Shown: positions 41,147 to 50,568 of the stretch, piece after piece
Numbering within the stretch: position 1 is the first letter of the stretch
Layout: every line of letters begins with the position of its first letter
Source of the DNA: Parietichytrium sp. I65-24A
Lineage: Eukaryota > Sar > Bigyra > Thraustochytrida > Thraustochytriidae
DNA length: 64,000 bases
NCBI GenBank assembly: GCA_012862575.1
Contig: BLSF01000043.1
Coordinates: 186,001-250,000, forward strand
Reading direction: 5' to 3'
Translations under genes and position numbers: made by a program
The notes under the pieces: model-generated
What the model was told of the DNA's origin: nothing
Seen by the model: the letters and a program-made list of their open reading frames with translations, nothing else
Databases searched by the model: none

Positions 41147-43138
41147 ATGACGACCATTAAGACGATCCGAGTGCTTCCTGCCGATGAGCTATTCAAGTCC
41201 AGTCACAGAGCCAGGGCCGGGAACCTGTGGGGAGGTGGTTTTGTGGTGAATGTGTCGTGGCCCAAGTTAATCGACCACCCGCACTTTGACGACTCAAAAT
41301 TCGTCATGACGATTACTTTAGTCTCCTCAGTGCACCAGAAGAATGGACCGCAACTTGTAGACGTTCGACTTTTCGGGGCATCTGCGCAAGACTTCCCGAC
41401 AATTCGATTCTTTGGGGATTGCGTGCTCCTTCATGGCGGGAAGCCGTCATGGTATGGCTCTACGATGACTATAACCGGTAACCTGAAGCGAAATCGCGTA
41501 ATCGTTTTCCAAGGACGCAATAAAAGAGCTATAAATGGCGAGGTGGAACTGAAACACAGCGGCTCGGAAAAAATCGACTTTTTAAAGTATATGTACGATC
41601 TGGTGGCATGTACAATCACACACCCTTTGTACAAACCTCCGCAGCCTGACGCTGAAACGCTTGAACACGCTCTTCAGAATCGCATTTCGCGCGGAGACTT
41701 GATCGGAACGATTTCTTTGGAGACACTGTTGGCCAGCGCAGACGAACTTCACAATATTCAGATCAAGACGAAAAGCGAGCTTATGACAATATTTGTCCCG
41801 GAACGTCGGGAAGCAACTGAGCTCGCGAGGATGGTTCAAACTTTACGCAAGCGGTTAGAGGGTTCGAGCGGTGCTGTGTGGGTCAAATTTCGAAATTTAC
41901 TTTTCAGTAGCAGTCAGCCTGTGTTTATGAATTTTTCCTCAGCTTTGGTCCTGAATTTTCAAGGGTACTTGGATTGGGACCTGTTTCCCGTGGAGTACAA
42001 GAAGGAAACTGCTGAGCAACCTCAAGCTGCAAGTCCGCTAGACTCCAAGGCTGTCTCGGCCTTCCGCCACTCTGTTGGAGATGGTATGCAAGTCGACCAA
42101 AATAGCTCCCAAGGGTGGAACGCCGGACCTGACGAACACGAAATTTCTTGGGATGAAAAGCTCGAGAAGAGCATAGTGAGAGCTGTCAAGAAAGCGACGA
42201 AAGAGGGAAAAGTCGAACCAAATTCTTCTACCCCCAAAATCACTGTTGTTGACACTGCATATAAGCTGGGCGTTCCTGATACGGACGAAAAAGATCATAG
42301 CTTCAGAACAAAACGGGCGCGATACGAGAGAGATCTTGAACTAAGCAAGCGATGCATTACCTTTGTAACGTATATTGCGGATATGCAGATGCTTGCTTCA
42401 AATCCGAAGTTCTCTGAGCTGCAAGAACTCTTGAGTGAACGTAAAGCGATACTGTCTCTTCGTGAAGAGGAGCGAGACAGTTTTCGAAGGCGAGTGCGAT
42501 GCAAAGTAGCGAGGTACCAGTGGTGTTCCCAAGGCTCAACGCTACTGAGGCTCCACCTTTGCGACAACACTGGGGCTCTAGTGTGTGGCCTAAGTGAGAA
42601 ATGCGTACAGGAATTGTTATCAACACATGATTCCATTTCTTACCCTTGGCGCTCCGACGAGGAGGGAGCCAAAATGGAGCACATGATGTTTCCTCTTTGT
42701 GACCCTCTGAGTTCCGCTGACATGATGATTGTGTGGGACCATCTGAGCGATGAGTTTACATTGTCTGTCACAAAACATCTCAAGGATCGAGTTATACAAG
42801 TGCCCACGAAAACGCAAGGCGATGTGCCTACCTATGTACGGCTGGAGGTGAACAAAAAATTATCAGCATTCGACCGGCGGACCATAAATTCAATCGGTGT
42901 GGGATTGGAGCTAAACTCTCAGGGGAGAGTTGCTGTTCGCTGGACACAGTGCGATTCGGTTCTCTGTGGACATCTCATGAGAGGTGACGAGATTTTCACA
43001 ATTAATGATGTAAGTATTACTTCCATCATGTCCGCCATAAATGTCTCCAAAGATGCTGTCCGTGTTGCACACAATACTGGGCGATTAATACTCAACTTAA
43101 AAGTGCGGCGGCCACCTCACGGCGAGGATCTGATTTGA
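41147..43138 (+). CDS. POT1-like OB-fold protein with C-terminal PDZ-like domain
   Basis: 663 residues, single exon. The first OB-like domain (about 30-130) has ITLVSSVHQKNGPQLVDVRL, then FGASAQDFPTIRFFGDCVLL, and a strand-rich GNLKRNRVIVFQG. This order, variable LF then DFP, GD-hydrophobic and a closing VFEG/VFQG strand, is that of the POT1 telomere-binding OB1. A second OB-like region (about 185-285) contains DLIGTISLETLL and VWVKFRNLLFSSS, similar to POT1 OB2. After a charged linker, a third OB-like block (445-560) includes STLLRLHLCDNTGALVCGLS. Residues 565-656 look like a PDZ domain: GVGLELNSQGRVAVRW, HLMRGDEIFTINDVSI and a final beta strand. Single-stranded telomere binding is inferred from OB1. 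The ATG at 41147 is the first in frame. PDZ is unusual for POT1. Confidence 0.62.
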   Translation: MTTIKTIRVLPADELFKSSHRARAGNLWGGGFVVNVSWPKLIDHPHFDDSKFVMTITLVSSVHQKNGPQLVDVRLFGASAQDFPTIRFFGDCVLLHGGKPSWYGSTMTITGNLKRNRVIVFQGRNKRAINGEVELKHSGSEKIDFLKYMYDLVACTITHPLYKPPQPDAETLEHALQNRISRGDLIGTISLETLLASADELHNIQIKTKSELMTIFVPERREATELARMVQTLRKRLEGSSGAVWVKFRNLLFSSSQPVFMNFSSALVLNFQGYLDWDLFPVEYKKETAEQPQAASPLDSKAVSAFRHSVGDGMQVDQNSSQGWNAGPDEHEISWDEKLEKSIVRAVKKATKEGKVEPNSSTPKITVVDTAYKLGVPDTDEKDHSFRTKRARYERDLELSKRCITFVTYIADMQMLASNPKFSELQELLSERKAILSLREEERDSFRRRVRCKVARYQWCSQGSTLLRLHLCDNTGALVCGLSEKCVQELLSTHDSISYPWRSDEEGAKMEHMMFPLCDPLSSADMMIVWDHLSDEFTLSVTKHLKDRVIQVPTKTQGDVPTYVRLEVNKKLSAFDRRTINSIGVGLELNSQGRVAVRWTQCDSVLCGHLMRGDEIFTINDVSITSIMSAINVSKDAVRVAHNTGRLILNLKVRRPPHGEDLI

Positions 43139-44420
43139 CTGCGATTGAAATTAAAAGAAATTTTACCTCCCAACTCGACCAACTCGCATTGTTTTTCAAG
43201 ATCAAGTTCATCGCTTTGAACAACACACACAGACAGAGAGAGGGAGAGAGCTGGCGCATGTGCCGAGAGAATCCCTCCCTCAACCACTGGACCGTCTTCG
43301 TCTTGGGGGAAACAAGCAAAGGGTTTTCTGCGTGCTAGTCACAGGTGCTACTCTAAAGCTAGCTAGTAGAGTTCAAGTTCGCCGAGTTGCGCCGAGAGAG
43401 CACGAGGCCCAGCCACCTGGCCAGTTTCGCTTCTTGTCATTGCGTTTATTTTGGCTCAAAATAACACACAAGTCGGTGCGTCCATCACATCAAATGCACA
43501 CCATAACTTATTTTTTGTGCTCGCCATCCCCTACAACATGTTGACACCTTCTACGCCCACGATTGCATGCTTTGCTCTTGGGCAAGAGGAAGGAGTCTCT
43601 TAATACCCGCTCTGACAGCTCTCCATTCCACTGACTGAAAGTCTTCGTTGCGTTTTGATCGCACCTGTTCACACATCTTTCTCTCCAAAGTGCCGTGGAG
43701 AGATCCGTTTCGCAACTAAGCGCCGCAGCTAATAATGTCTAAGTGATGAATGATGATTGTCTCTTGTAGTGTGTGTTATAGCCCAGTGCCTAGCCAGTGC
43801 CTTCGGAATTCGGAAGAATCTCGTCATCCTTGTCCCTGTGTAGTAAGTCTTCAGGCGCAGGACCAAGACGATAGCTATTTGGAAAGCAAGCCTTGCATTG
43901 CATGGACGGCACGGGATTCTCCGATATGTGCAGGCGTCCTTTCGAATCACAGCCAGGGAAGGCGGGGACTAGAGCCAGCTGGATATTCGTCTTAGGCGTC
44001 GCCGATGACAAGTAAGCAGAAGTCGCAGTTCACCACGCATCATCGCACGGAGTTGAGAGCAATTTACTTTAAAACCATTCGTTGCGGCAATCCTTACGAG
44101 CTTGCTAACGCACCTGTGTGCTTTGGTTTGGCTCAGCGAGTAGCCTTGCGCACAGCGTGCCTAGGGTCTGTGCTTTGTCTCAGTATATCGTTTTGTCGCA
44201 AACTTGGAGATTGAATGCAAATTGAGGCATTCCCGCCGTAGTGCTGCCGAGCGATTTCACGACACGCAAGTCTCAAGTCGCAAGTCGCGAGTCGCGAGTC
44301 GCGAGCAAAACCTCGACGCGTGGCGTCCAGTTCGCTTCGCGACCAAGTGTCTGGGATCGTCTGAAGGCTCGACGCAAGTTCTATGGTGCTCGGGGTGGAT
44401 TCGCGGGAATAAAAGTTGAC
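43139..44420. other. Intergenic before the myristoylated protein gene
   Basis: 1.28 kb, no gene seen. A tandem of GTCGCGA/GTCGCAA units lies at 44277-44305. Frames upstream of 44421 are open but lack an ATG. Confidence 0.55.
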
Positions 44421-45446
44421 ATGGGCGGCGGATCCTCCAAAGTTCAAAAGGCGCCTGCTCGGGACGATGACGCGGCAGCCCAGCCGGATAACCAGCGAGG
44501 CCAGGGGGAGCAGGCGCCGCAGCTGAATACAGATGCAAGCTTCAGAGACTCAACGGGGAGCAAAACCTCTGAAGTTTCGCGAGCCCCAAATCCTGTTGCG
44601 CTGAGAAAAGATGTCGTAGCAAATGTGCAGAACAGCAATGCGCGGCGGATGCGCCGCACCTCTGTAGGGGTGGCCGCAGAGAAAAATATTATGAGAAGTG
44701 AGATGAACGAAGAAGCAAAGTTTCATCAGCATATGAAGGAGTCTCTGAGAACGATACAGCTGCAGTCAAAATCTTCTGCGGTGGGTGACTCGCTGTCCAA
44801 TTCGTCAGGCCGATCACAAGAGAAAGACACAATTCCTCTTGTGGACGCGAATCGGGATAACAAAATCTTCAGAAAGACAAGTAAAGAATACGAAAATCCC
44901 CAGACTGATCGCCAATGGCGGTCAACGAGACAGTCGCTCTCGAATAAGAGTAGAAGCGAAAGCGAGTCTTCCACTATGCCCCGAAGAAGAAAATCAAGTA
45001 TTTTAGCATGGACCGAAGCATCAAAGGACGGTGTGAAACAGATTCAAACTAGACTGCAGAAGGCGGACCTCGATCTAGCGGATTTCCGAAACACATATGG
45101 AACCCTAGCAAAACAGCTTTGCCTCAAGCAGAGTGAAGTGCAGCAGAAAGAGTTGAAGGATCAAGCACTGGTGAGGCACGATCGAGATGTCGAGTTTCTG
45201 ATGTCCCAAATGTCTTGGTTACAAAATATGATTGCGAGAGTTGTGAATCAGAGAGGAGAATTGGAGCGAGAGTTGATGGAAGGCGTTTTCAAGCCATCTG
45301 CTCTGCCGTCCAAGAAACCCGACAACTACCATTTGCCAGTTGAGCGAAACCCATCTAAACGAGACGCATCGTCGCACACGCCTCCCCCGCAGCAGGCCAT
45401 TACCCTTCGAGCTTTACAGCAAGACAGAAATTTGCTGTACTTTTGA
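44421..45446 (+). CDS. Predicted N-myristoylated coiled-coil protein, family unknown
   Basis: Not recognised. The ATG at 44421 gives MGGGSSKVQK, a textbook N-myristoylation signal (Gly2, Ser6, Lys7), followed by a charged disordered region with RMRRTSVGV (a basophilic kinase site) and PRRRKSSI. The C-terminal third (about 195-290) is helical and probably coiled coil, with GVKQIQTRLQKADLDLADFR and then QMSWLQNMIARVVNQRGELE. 341 residues, no intron. The frame continues 60 codons upstream but without ATG and with low-complexity SRESRVAS repeats, so the internal start is preferred. It likely docks on a membrane and may be phospho-regulated; function is open. Confidence 0.72.
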   Translation: MGGGSSKVQKAPARDDDAAAQPDNQRGQGEQAPQLNTDASFRDSTGSKTSEVSRAPNPVALRKDVVANVQNSNARRMRRTSVGVAAEKNIMRSEMNEEAKFHQHMKESLRTIQLQSKSSAVGDSLSNSSGRSQEKDTIPLVDANRDNKIFRKTSKEYENPQTDRQWRSTRQSLSNKSRSESESSTMPRRRKSSILAWTEASKDGVKQIQTRLQKADLDLADFRNTYGTLAKQLCLKQSEVQQKELKDQALVRHDRDVEFLMSQMSWLQNMIARVVNQRGELERELMEGVFKPSALPSKKPDNYHLPVERNPSKRDASSHTPPPQQAITLRALQQDRNLLYF

Positions 45447-45635
45447 ATGAAAAATGTCCAATCAGGCGTGTCTTGCGCACTGCGTGCATCTACTATTACC
45501 CCTTTATTGACTTGAACACTACTAGCCTAGACTATCAACCCAATCAAATCCCTCAGGAATGGAAAATCAAAGACAAATCAAATCAAGATGTTATTTTACC
45601 AAGTGCATTGCTTTTTTGCCGGCGTCGAGAGCCCA

Positions 45636-46370
45636 TTAAAGATCCGGAGACTGGCCAGCTTGACTTTTCAGCATTGCCTCACCAATCGCTTTTCGGATGC
45701 TGTCGTCCCCGGAGTCGTACATCTCCTTCATAATGTCCATTAAGCCGGCTGTGGGATCGCTCTTTGATCTTGACTCAGCTGCCTTGCGTTTGCCAGTCAA
45801 CGCCGACCAATGCTCTGGACCAAACTCCCCTCTCTTCTTTCGCAAGAATACAATGACTTTGTCGTTCTTCACGCGATACTTTGACTCCTCCGGGATGATT
45901 TCCTTCTCAAGGCTATCTTTGAGCAGTCTCCAGTCCTTACCATCGAAGCCCTCGACCTTTAGGTCAAATGCCTGAGGCGTAAACGAGCAAGACACCTGGT
46001 CTTTCACCGCCCCGACGCCTTTGAGGTTGACGTACAACTTGACAAAACTGTTATCCTGGTCAAAGAGAAATGAATTGATCGGAGTCCACTTTTGCCCCTT
46101 TGAATAAGCCGCTCCAAAACTCGCACGTGTGCTTGGCGCCGGGACCTCCGGTGCCGAGTCGATGTCCATCACTGCTTGCTGGTCTTCGCTCTGAGAGTCG
46201 GACTTCACACTTTGCTCAAGATCTCGTGACTGGGCGCGAAGCCCAAGTCGATGAGTCTCCAGCAGCAGCCTCAACCGCGGGCTCTGCACCGAGGACAAGA
46301 TCGAGTCCAGCTCCTCCAGGTCTGCCTCAACCTCTGCCGGGAGAGGCTTGCTTTGCTCTTGCACAGCCAT
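45636..46370 (-). CDS. CacyBP/SIP-like protein (CS and SGS domains)
   Basis: Calcyclin-binding protein / Siah-interacting protein homologue, 244 residues (human 228). A helical N-terminus (LEELDSILSSVQSPRLRLLL) corresponds to the Siah-binding part. A CS (p23-like) domain follows with WTPINSFLFDQDNSFVKLYV and then LKDSLEKEIIPEESKYRVKN and KVIVFLRKK. The C-terminal SGS region has DPTAGLMDIMKEMYDSGDDS. In animals it links Siah E3 ligase to Skp1 for beta-catenin turnover; outside animals it is a general CS co-chaperone adaptor. The frame is open 70 codons upstream with Arg-rich low complexity; I use the ATG at 46370, where homology begins. Single exon, converging on the gene before it with 189 bp between. 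Confidence 0.93.
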   Translation of the reverse strand: MAVQEQSKPLPAEVEADLEELDSILSSVQSPRLRLLLETHRLGLRAQSRDLEQSVKSDSQSEDQQAVMDIDSAPEVPAPSTRASFGAAYSKGQKWTPINSFLFDQDNSFVKLYVNLKGVGAVKDQVSCSFTPQAFDLKVEGFDGKDWRLLKDSLEKEIIPEESKYRVKNDKVIVFLRKKRGEFGPEHWSALTGKRKAAESRSKSDPTAGLMDIMKEMYDSGDDSIRKAIGEAMLKSQAGQSPDL

Positions 46371-46806
46371 CCTGTCCTCTTCTCGTCTCTTCTCGTTGTA
46401 ACGTGCGCCTCTTTCTCTCCTATCGAGTCGCGATGCGCCAGTGCGGTCTCCTCGTCTCTTCCGACTTTCTCTTCTGCTCCGAGCGCTGGAGGTGAATCCT
46501 TCTGACAGCGAATTCTGATTCTGATTCTGAGTTTGTTTGTTGACTTTGTTGCTTCCTTCCACACTTTCGAACAAGAACAAGAATAATTTCCCCTGCGTTT
46601 GTCGTAGTAGCTACTAACTTGCTTGGGTACTCACAGTCAGAATTTCGGAATCAAGAATCTTCCAGAATTCAGGGAAATGAATACATACATACCGGTACGT
46701 ACGAGTACTGACTGCGAATATAAATATACCTTTCGCTTGCTGAGGACTCTGTCAGTGCCTCTTGGTGATTGCTGCTGGTGAGGCAATCTTGACTGGTCTT
46801 GCTCGG
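46371..46806. other. CacyBP upstream spacer
   Basis: 436 bp between a minus-strand start and a minus-strand 3' end. Has GATTCT repeats (46510-46530), CAGAATTC words and GTACGTACGAGTAC near 46693. No gene seen. Confidence 0.5.
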
Positions 46807-47190
46807 CTATCTCCCCCATTTCTGGAAATCGATCAGATTCACGAATCGCGGAGATGCGACGACCTTCATGCCGAGCTTTGAATACATTTGTTTCGTAGCC
46901 AACAGGCCTTCTCTAGTCATGCCTGTGTTCTTCGTAGACTTTGTGCCATACCCAGAGTAGGCATGCATTTGGGGACCTTCGCCTTCCATGCCAAATTTGC
47001 CAAATCCAGCGAATTGGCTGAGTAGGGCTTTAAACCCTTCGCGTTCAGCCTCGTATCCACGGCTTGCTTTACGTCCAGACCCTTTGTGTGGAAGGATTAC
47101 AAAAAAGCCTCGATTGCAATTCGAGGACGTGGACTCAGGGGAGGAAATTTTGGTATTTGGTAAGGACGTTGCAAGTTTTCTTACGATAAA
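46807..47190 (-). CDS. Terminal exon of an unidentified gene
   Basis: Open frame ending in TAG at 46807-46809, open on its 5' side to an in-frame stop at 47191 but with no ATG before 46989. The product part reads GFFVILPHKGSGRKASRGYE, then FAGFGKFGMEGEGPQMHAYS, then LATKQMYSKLGMKVVASPRF, and ends VNLIDFQKWGR. Codon pattern looks coding. A pyrimidine-rich acceptor (TTCCACACAAAG) near 47083 suggests it is a last exon; the 5' exons would lie in 47190-47440 but I could not place them. Alternatively it starts at 46989 with MEGEGPQ. Family not recognised. Confidence 0.4.
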   Translation of the reverse strand, partial: FIVRKLATSLPNTKISSPESTSSNCNRGFFVILPHKGSGRKASRGYEAEREGFKALLSQFAGFGKFGMEGEGPQMHAYSGYGTKSTKNTGMTREGLLATKQMYSKLGMKVVASPRFVNLIDFQKWGR

Positions 47191-47439
47191 TCAGAAATTA
47201 GAAGTAGTTAATTGCCGGCTCTCAGCTCCTGCTGTCTAAACACAATGTCGTGCGTTTTTAACTAGTGTGGGAGCTCGCGTTTTCAGCAGAGGAGCGTGAT
47301 GCAGCGCGTAGGGAAGGCTGGCCCAAAGACTGGAAGAGCACGAATTCTCCCGGAAACAATGCGACTGGCTTGACTGTCAAAAGAAAACGTGTCCTCGGAC
47401 ACAAGCAACAAACGAAAGAAATGTACATAGCTGGGCCAG

Positions 47440-47929
47440 TTACTCATCGTCGGCCATCTGGTCCTTTTCTTCAACAGCATTGCTGGAAGAAGATGAGCTA
47501 GACTTGGCCTTTGCTTTTCCGGGCTTTGGAGGAGCCACTCTAACTCCCTTTAGCATCAAACGGCGCAACTCATTCTCCATTCTCCTGCGCGCTTTAGGAT
47601 TCTTGATATCACTCAGACCCTTCTTAGCAATCTCAAACGCAATGGGGTTCTCCAAATCATCGTCAAAAGCCATGGGCTCCGTCTTCCTTTCGGTCTTCAA
47701 AGCAGCCTTCTTCTCGCTCTTCGCCTTTCGCTTCTTCTCGATCATCTCCTCACGTTTCTTCTGATACCTGCTCAGCCGCACATCACAGTCACGAAAGCAA
47801 AAACACATTCGCGCCGCAACACTCCGTTAGCTCCCATTCTCTCCCACACAAAACACAAACCAAGCCTTTCTTCCAACCAACTCACTCCATCGTCACCTTC
47901 CTTCGCTTGAGGTCATTCTTGCGCGCCAT
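47440..47929 (-). CDS. Small basic coiled protein, two exons, tandem splice acceptor
   Basis: Not recognised. Exon 1 (47929..47886) reads MARKNDLKRRKVTM; a 115-bp intron (GTGAGT...GCTGAG) leads to exon 2 (47770..47440). The 124-residue product is Lys/Arg/Glu-rich (RYQKKREEMIEKKRKAKSEK), has an acidic-hydrophobic patch AFDDDLENPIAFEIA, a helix ARRRMENELRRLMLKG, a Ser run and an acidic end DQMADDE. The acceptor is GAGCAG, so the cell may use either AG three bases apart, giving Asp-Arg or Glu at the junction. Composition suggests a nucleolar or RNA-associated protein; that is a guess. A long CT tract abuts the start. Confidence 0.68.
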
Positions 47930-47950
47930 CTCTCTGCCTGCTCCCCTCTT

Positions 47951-48033
<83 letters not shown>

Positions 48034-48161
48034 CTCTCTCTCNNNNNNNNNNNNNNNNNNNNNNNNNCTCTCTCTCTCGTCCTCCTTCTTCTTCTCTCTC
48101 TCTCTCTCTCTCTCTCTCTTCTTCCTTTCTCTCTTTTCTCTCTCTCTCTCTCTCTCTCTCC
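47951..48161. repeat. Long interrupted (CT)n tract
   Basis: Over 200 bp of CT with small interruptions, just upstream of the minus-strand gene at 47929, so GA on its coding strand. It contains the assembly gap. True length is unknown. Confidence 0.9.
48043..48067. other. Assembly gap (25 N)
   Basis: Twenty-five undetermined bases inside the CT tract; probably a read-through failure in the microsatellite. Confidence 0.99.
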
Positions 48162-48640
48162 TTCCTCGCTGCTGTTGGCCTCCCTCCTCTCACTGGTCTC
48201 ACTGGTCTCACTTTGTGCGCACGTCCGCGCCGCCGTGCCGTCCTACCGGAACGTGTGCGCCATGTAGCAACGCTTAGCACATGCTAGGCTCCTCCGCAGT
48301 CTCCCGCCGCCTGCCACTGCGGAACGGTTTATGGAAGCCCTTGAACAAGGAACCGTTCTCCGTGGCTCCAGAGGCTGGACTAAGGATAAGCGTTGAGAGC
48401 GGGGTAGTGCCCAGGTTCCAGGAACGGAATCGGAATGCCTCTCAGCCACTGGGTCCCACTATGTGTCCACTGGGACTACGTTACTACGTATTCTACAGTA
48501 CACAACTATGAAGGAACATCGAAGAACCCTTTTGGAGAACCCTGCCTGCCACCACCTCGCTCCACTCACAGTGCCAGTCAGCCACCAGCAAGCAGCAGGT
48601 CCTGCGCTGGTGTCCTCGGCGCGCACCCTACTCCGCGCAC

Positions 48641-48672
<32 letters not shown>

Positions 48673-48694
48673 AGGAAGAGGAGGGCGAACCGAG
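48162..48694. other. RPC4 upstream region
   Basis: 533 bp. Contains the (CAG)9 repeat. Open frames in all phases reflect GC-rich composition; no gene seen. Confidence 0.55.
48642..48668. repeat. (CAG)9 in 5' UTR
   Basis: Nine CAG units, 26 bp before the RPC4 ATG, likely in its 5' UTR. Confidence 0.9.
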
Positions 48695-49798
48695 ATGGCG
48701 GACAAGAGCAAGGCGAGGCCCAAGCCCCGCCCGCGCGCGCAGCCGCGGCCCAAGGCGGAGGTCCCCGCGGCAGATGGCACTAACGCTGGCGCAGTGGCGG
48801 GTTCTGCGGGCGACGGAGCGACCGGACAGCGCGGGGGCAAGCGGCCGCCGGCGCGCGGCAGAGGCAGAGGAGGCAGAGGAGGCAGAGGCAGAGGCAGGGG
48901 CAGAGGGAGGGGCGGCAGGGGCGGCGCGGGACAGGAGTCGTCGGTGGCGAACCTGCTGCCCACGATGATGCCGACGGTGAAGACGGAGGAGCTTCTGGAG
49001 ACGATGAGCCACGCGCAGAAGGCGAGCGACGAATACAAGCAGGAGCGCGCGGACGTTGAGATGGGCGAGGGCGAGGATGAGGAGTATGGGGACGAAGAAG
49101 GGTTCTTCGAAGGGGAAGAGAACCGGCAGTTCGAGGGGGACGCAGACGGGGACGGCGAGCGCATTAGGCCATGGGACGATATCGCCGGGCAGTGGCGGTT
49201 CCACGAAGATGCGCTGGGCCCTTTGTCGGTGCCATTTGTGCCGAGCAACTTTGAGCGAATCGATGCCAAGGGCGTCCTGCGACACTTCCTCCGCGGCGAC
49301 GAAATGCAGTGGGCGAGTCTGGAGCACGATGAATCGGATCCGAGACACTGTGTGTGCTTTCAGCTGCCTTACGAACTTCCAATTAGCGCAATGGACCCGT
49401 CAAGTGTGCAAGCAGTGGCTACTCCTCCTTCGATCCAAATCAAAGCCGAGAATGTGGACGCGGATGATCTGACCGGACCTGACGCTCCTGCCCCAAAGCC
49501 CCCGCAGGATACTGGCCCACAGGGAGTTCAAGCTGAAGACTTTGTCAAGTCTCTTCCCAATCCTTTTGAGAAGGTCAAGTCTGGCAAAATTGGAAAGCTG
49601 CGCATTCGCAAATCAGGGAAAGCAGAGCTTTGCATTGGGTCAATTGTTCTTGATGTCTCGCCTGGATTTAACGTTTCCTGTGTCGAGGAGTATTGCTGCA
49701 TCTCTCCCGAGGATGGAGATCTTGTGAAAATTGCCGGAGTTGTCGGCCATGTTGTCTGCACACCAAACATTGACTCGCTGTTAGATTCCGGCCGGTAG
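48695..49798 (+). CDS. RNA polymerase III subunit RPC4 (RPC53)
   Basis: Subunit of Pol III that, with RPC5, forms the TFIIF-like module used in termination and reinitiation. 367 residues. N-terminus is Pro/Arg/Lys-rich, then a (GR)n RGG tract (about 50-78), then an acidic region (120-155). The RPC4 domain is at the C-terminus: GKIGKLRIRKSGKAELCIGS, then VLDVSPGFNVSCVEEYCCIS and GDLVKIAGVVGHVVCTPNID. These strands are the family hallmark. Single exon; the ATG at 48695 follows a CAG tract. The long RGG box is unusual relative to yeast RPC53. Confidence 0.93.
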   Translation: MADKSKARPKPRPRAQPRPKAEVPAADGTNAGAVAGSAGDGATGQRGGKRPPARGRGRGGRGGRGRGRGRGRGGRGGAGQESSVANLLPTMMPTVKTEELLETMSHAQKASDEYKQERADVEMGEGEDEEYGDEEGFFEGEENRQFEGDADGDGERIRPWDDIAGQWRFHEDALGPLSVPFVPSNFERIDAKGVLRHFLRGDEMQWASLEHDESDPRHCVCFQLPYELPISAMDPSSVQAVATPPSIQIKAENVDADDLTGPDAPAPKPPQDTGPQGVQAEDFVKSLPNPFEKVKSGKIGKLRIRKSGKAELCIGSIVLDVSPGFNVSCVEEYCCISPEDGDLVKIAGVVGHVVCTPNIDSLLDSGR

Positions 49799-49871
49799 GA
49801 GCTTTGTCTCGAAGACTCCGTTATGTCCATAGTAGTAAAAGGCTTTGTCGAAGTAAAATTCCGAGATGTAC

Positions 49872-50045
49872 TCACTGTAAAACTAGTGCTCTGCGGCCAT
49901 TAATATCTTCTGCGCCATTCTTCTCCAGCTGACGCCGTTCCTTCATAGAAAGGCGGCCAACTGGTGGGGAACGATGTGCACCACATCGTTGTCTGATTGC
50001 CCCTCCAACCAAACCATCATTCAAAAGAGCATCAAGCGTCTCTAT
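49872..50045 (-). other. Possible exon of an unknown small gene
   Basis: An open stretch of 57 codons bounded by stops reads LLNDGLVGGAIRQRCGAHRS and then SPPVGRLSMKERRQLEKNGA and EDINGRRALVLQ. It looks protein-like. Its only ATG (MKERRQ) would give 24 residues, so an upstream exon would be needed; I could not find one. A GTGAGT donor overlaps the stop. The region also holds a perfect 9-bp hairpin (AACGATGTG/CACATCGTT). Could also be chance. Confidence 0.3.
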
Positions 50046-50568
50046 TTAATAGATCTGGACGGAGATTCGCACGCGATGCGTACTGTGACACGGCACTTTA
50101 AAAGTTAAAAATGATGATAATCTCAATCAAGCAAAATACATCGACCCTGAAGGAAAAAAATTAGGTGTGCATTTCAAGCCCCAGCCTTCATTGTAGATCT
50201 GCTTGCGCAAGCAGCGAGAGTATACTTTTCTATAAGAGGCAGAGGCACTCAGACTCAGACTCAGACTTGGATCACGCTCAGGCACAGTGGAGAACACCGC
50301 TGAGGGAGAGCGCAGTGTCGAACCGGAGAAAATGAGACAGCGAGATTCCTCTCAGTCTCACTCAGTCAATGTCAGTGAGGGCAACATGTTCTCTTGGTAT
50401 CATGAACGGAAAGTGTGCAGCAGCTCCCGCTACAGCACAACATTTTTTTTTTTTTCAACAGCCAAAGAATTATTGATCGATCAAGAAAGGTTTTGGAGAT
50501 ATTTTCTCTTACAGAAACTTCATTACACACTAGAGAACATATACGTCGAAGCGACACAACACACAATT
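50046..50568. other. 3' flank of PKG-like gene
   Basis: 523 bp, no gene seen apart from the possible upstream part of the exon above. CAGACT repeat at 50250-50268. Confidence 0.5.

Noticed and set aside
46988-47239. Plus-strand frame opposite the terminal exon
   Set aside because: Composition is poor compared with the minus-strand frame, and it has no downstream continuation.
47882-48287. Long open frames of Ser-Leu or Glu-Arg repeats on both strands
   Set aside because: They are produced by the CT microsatellite and run through the N gap.
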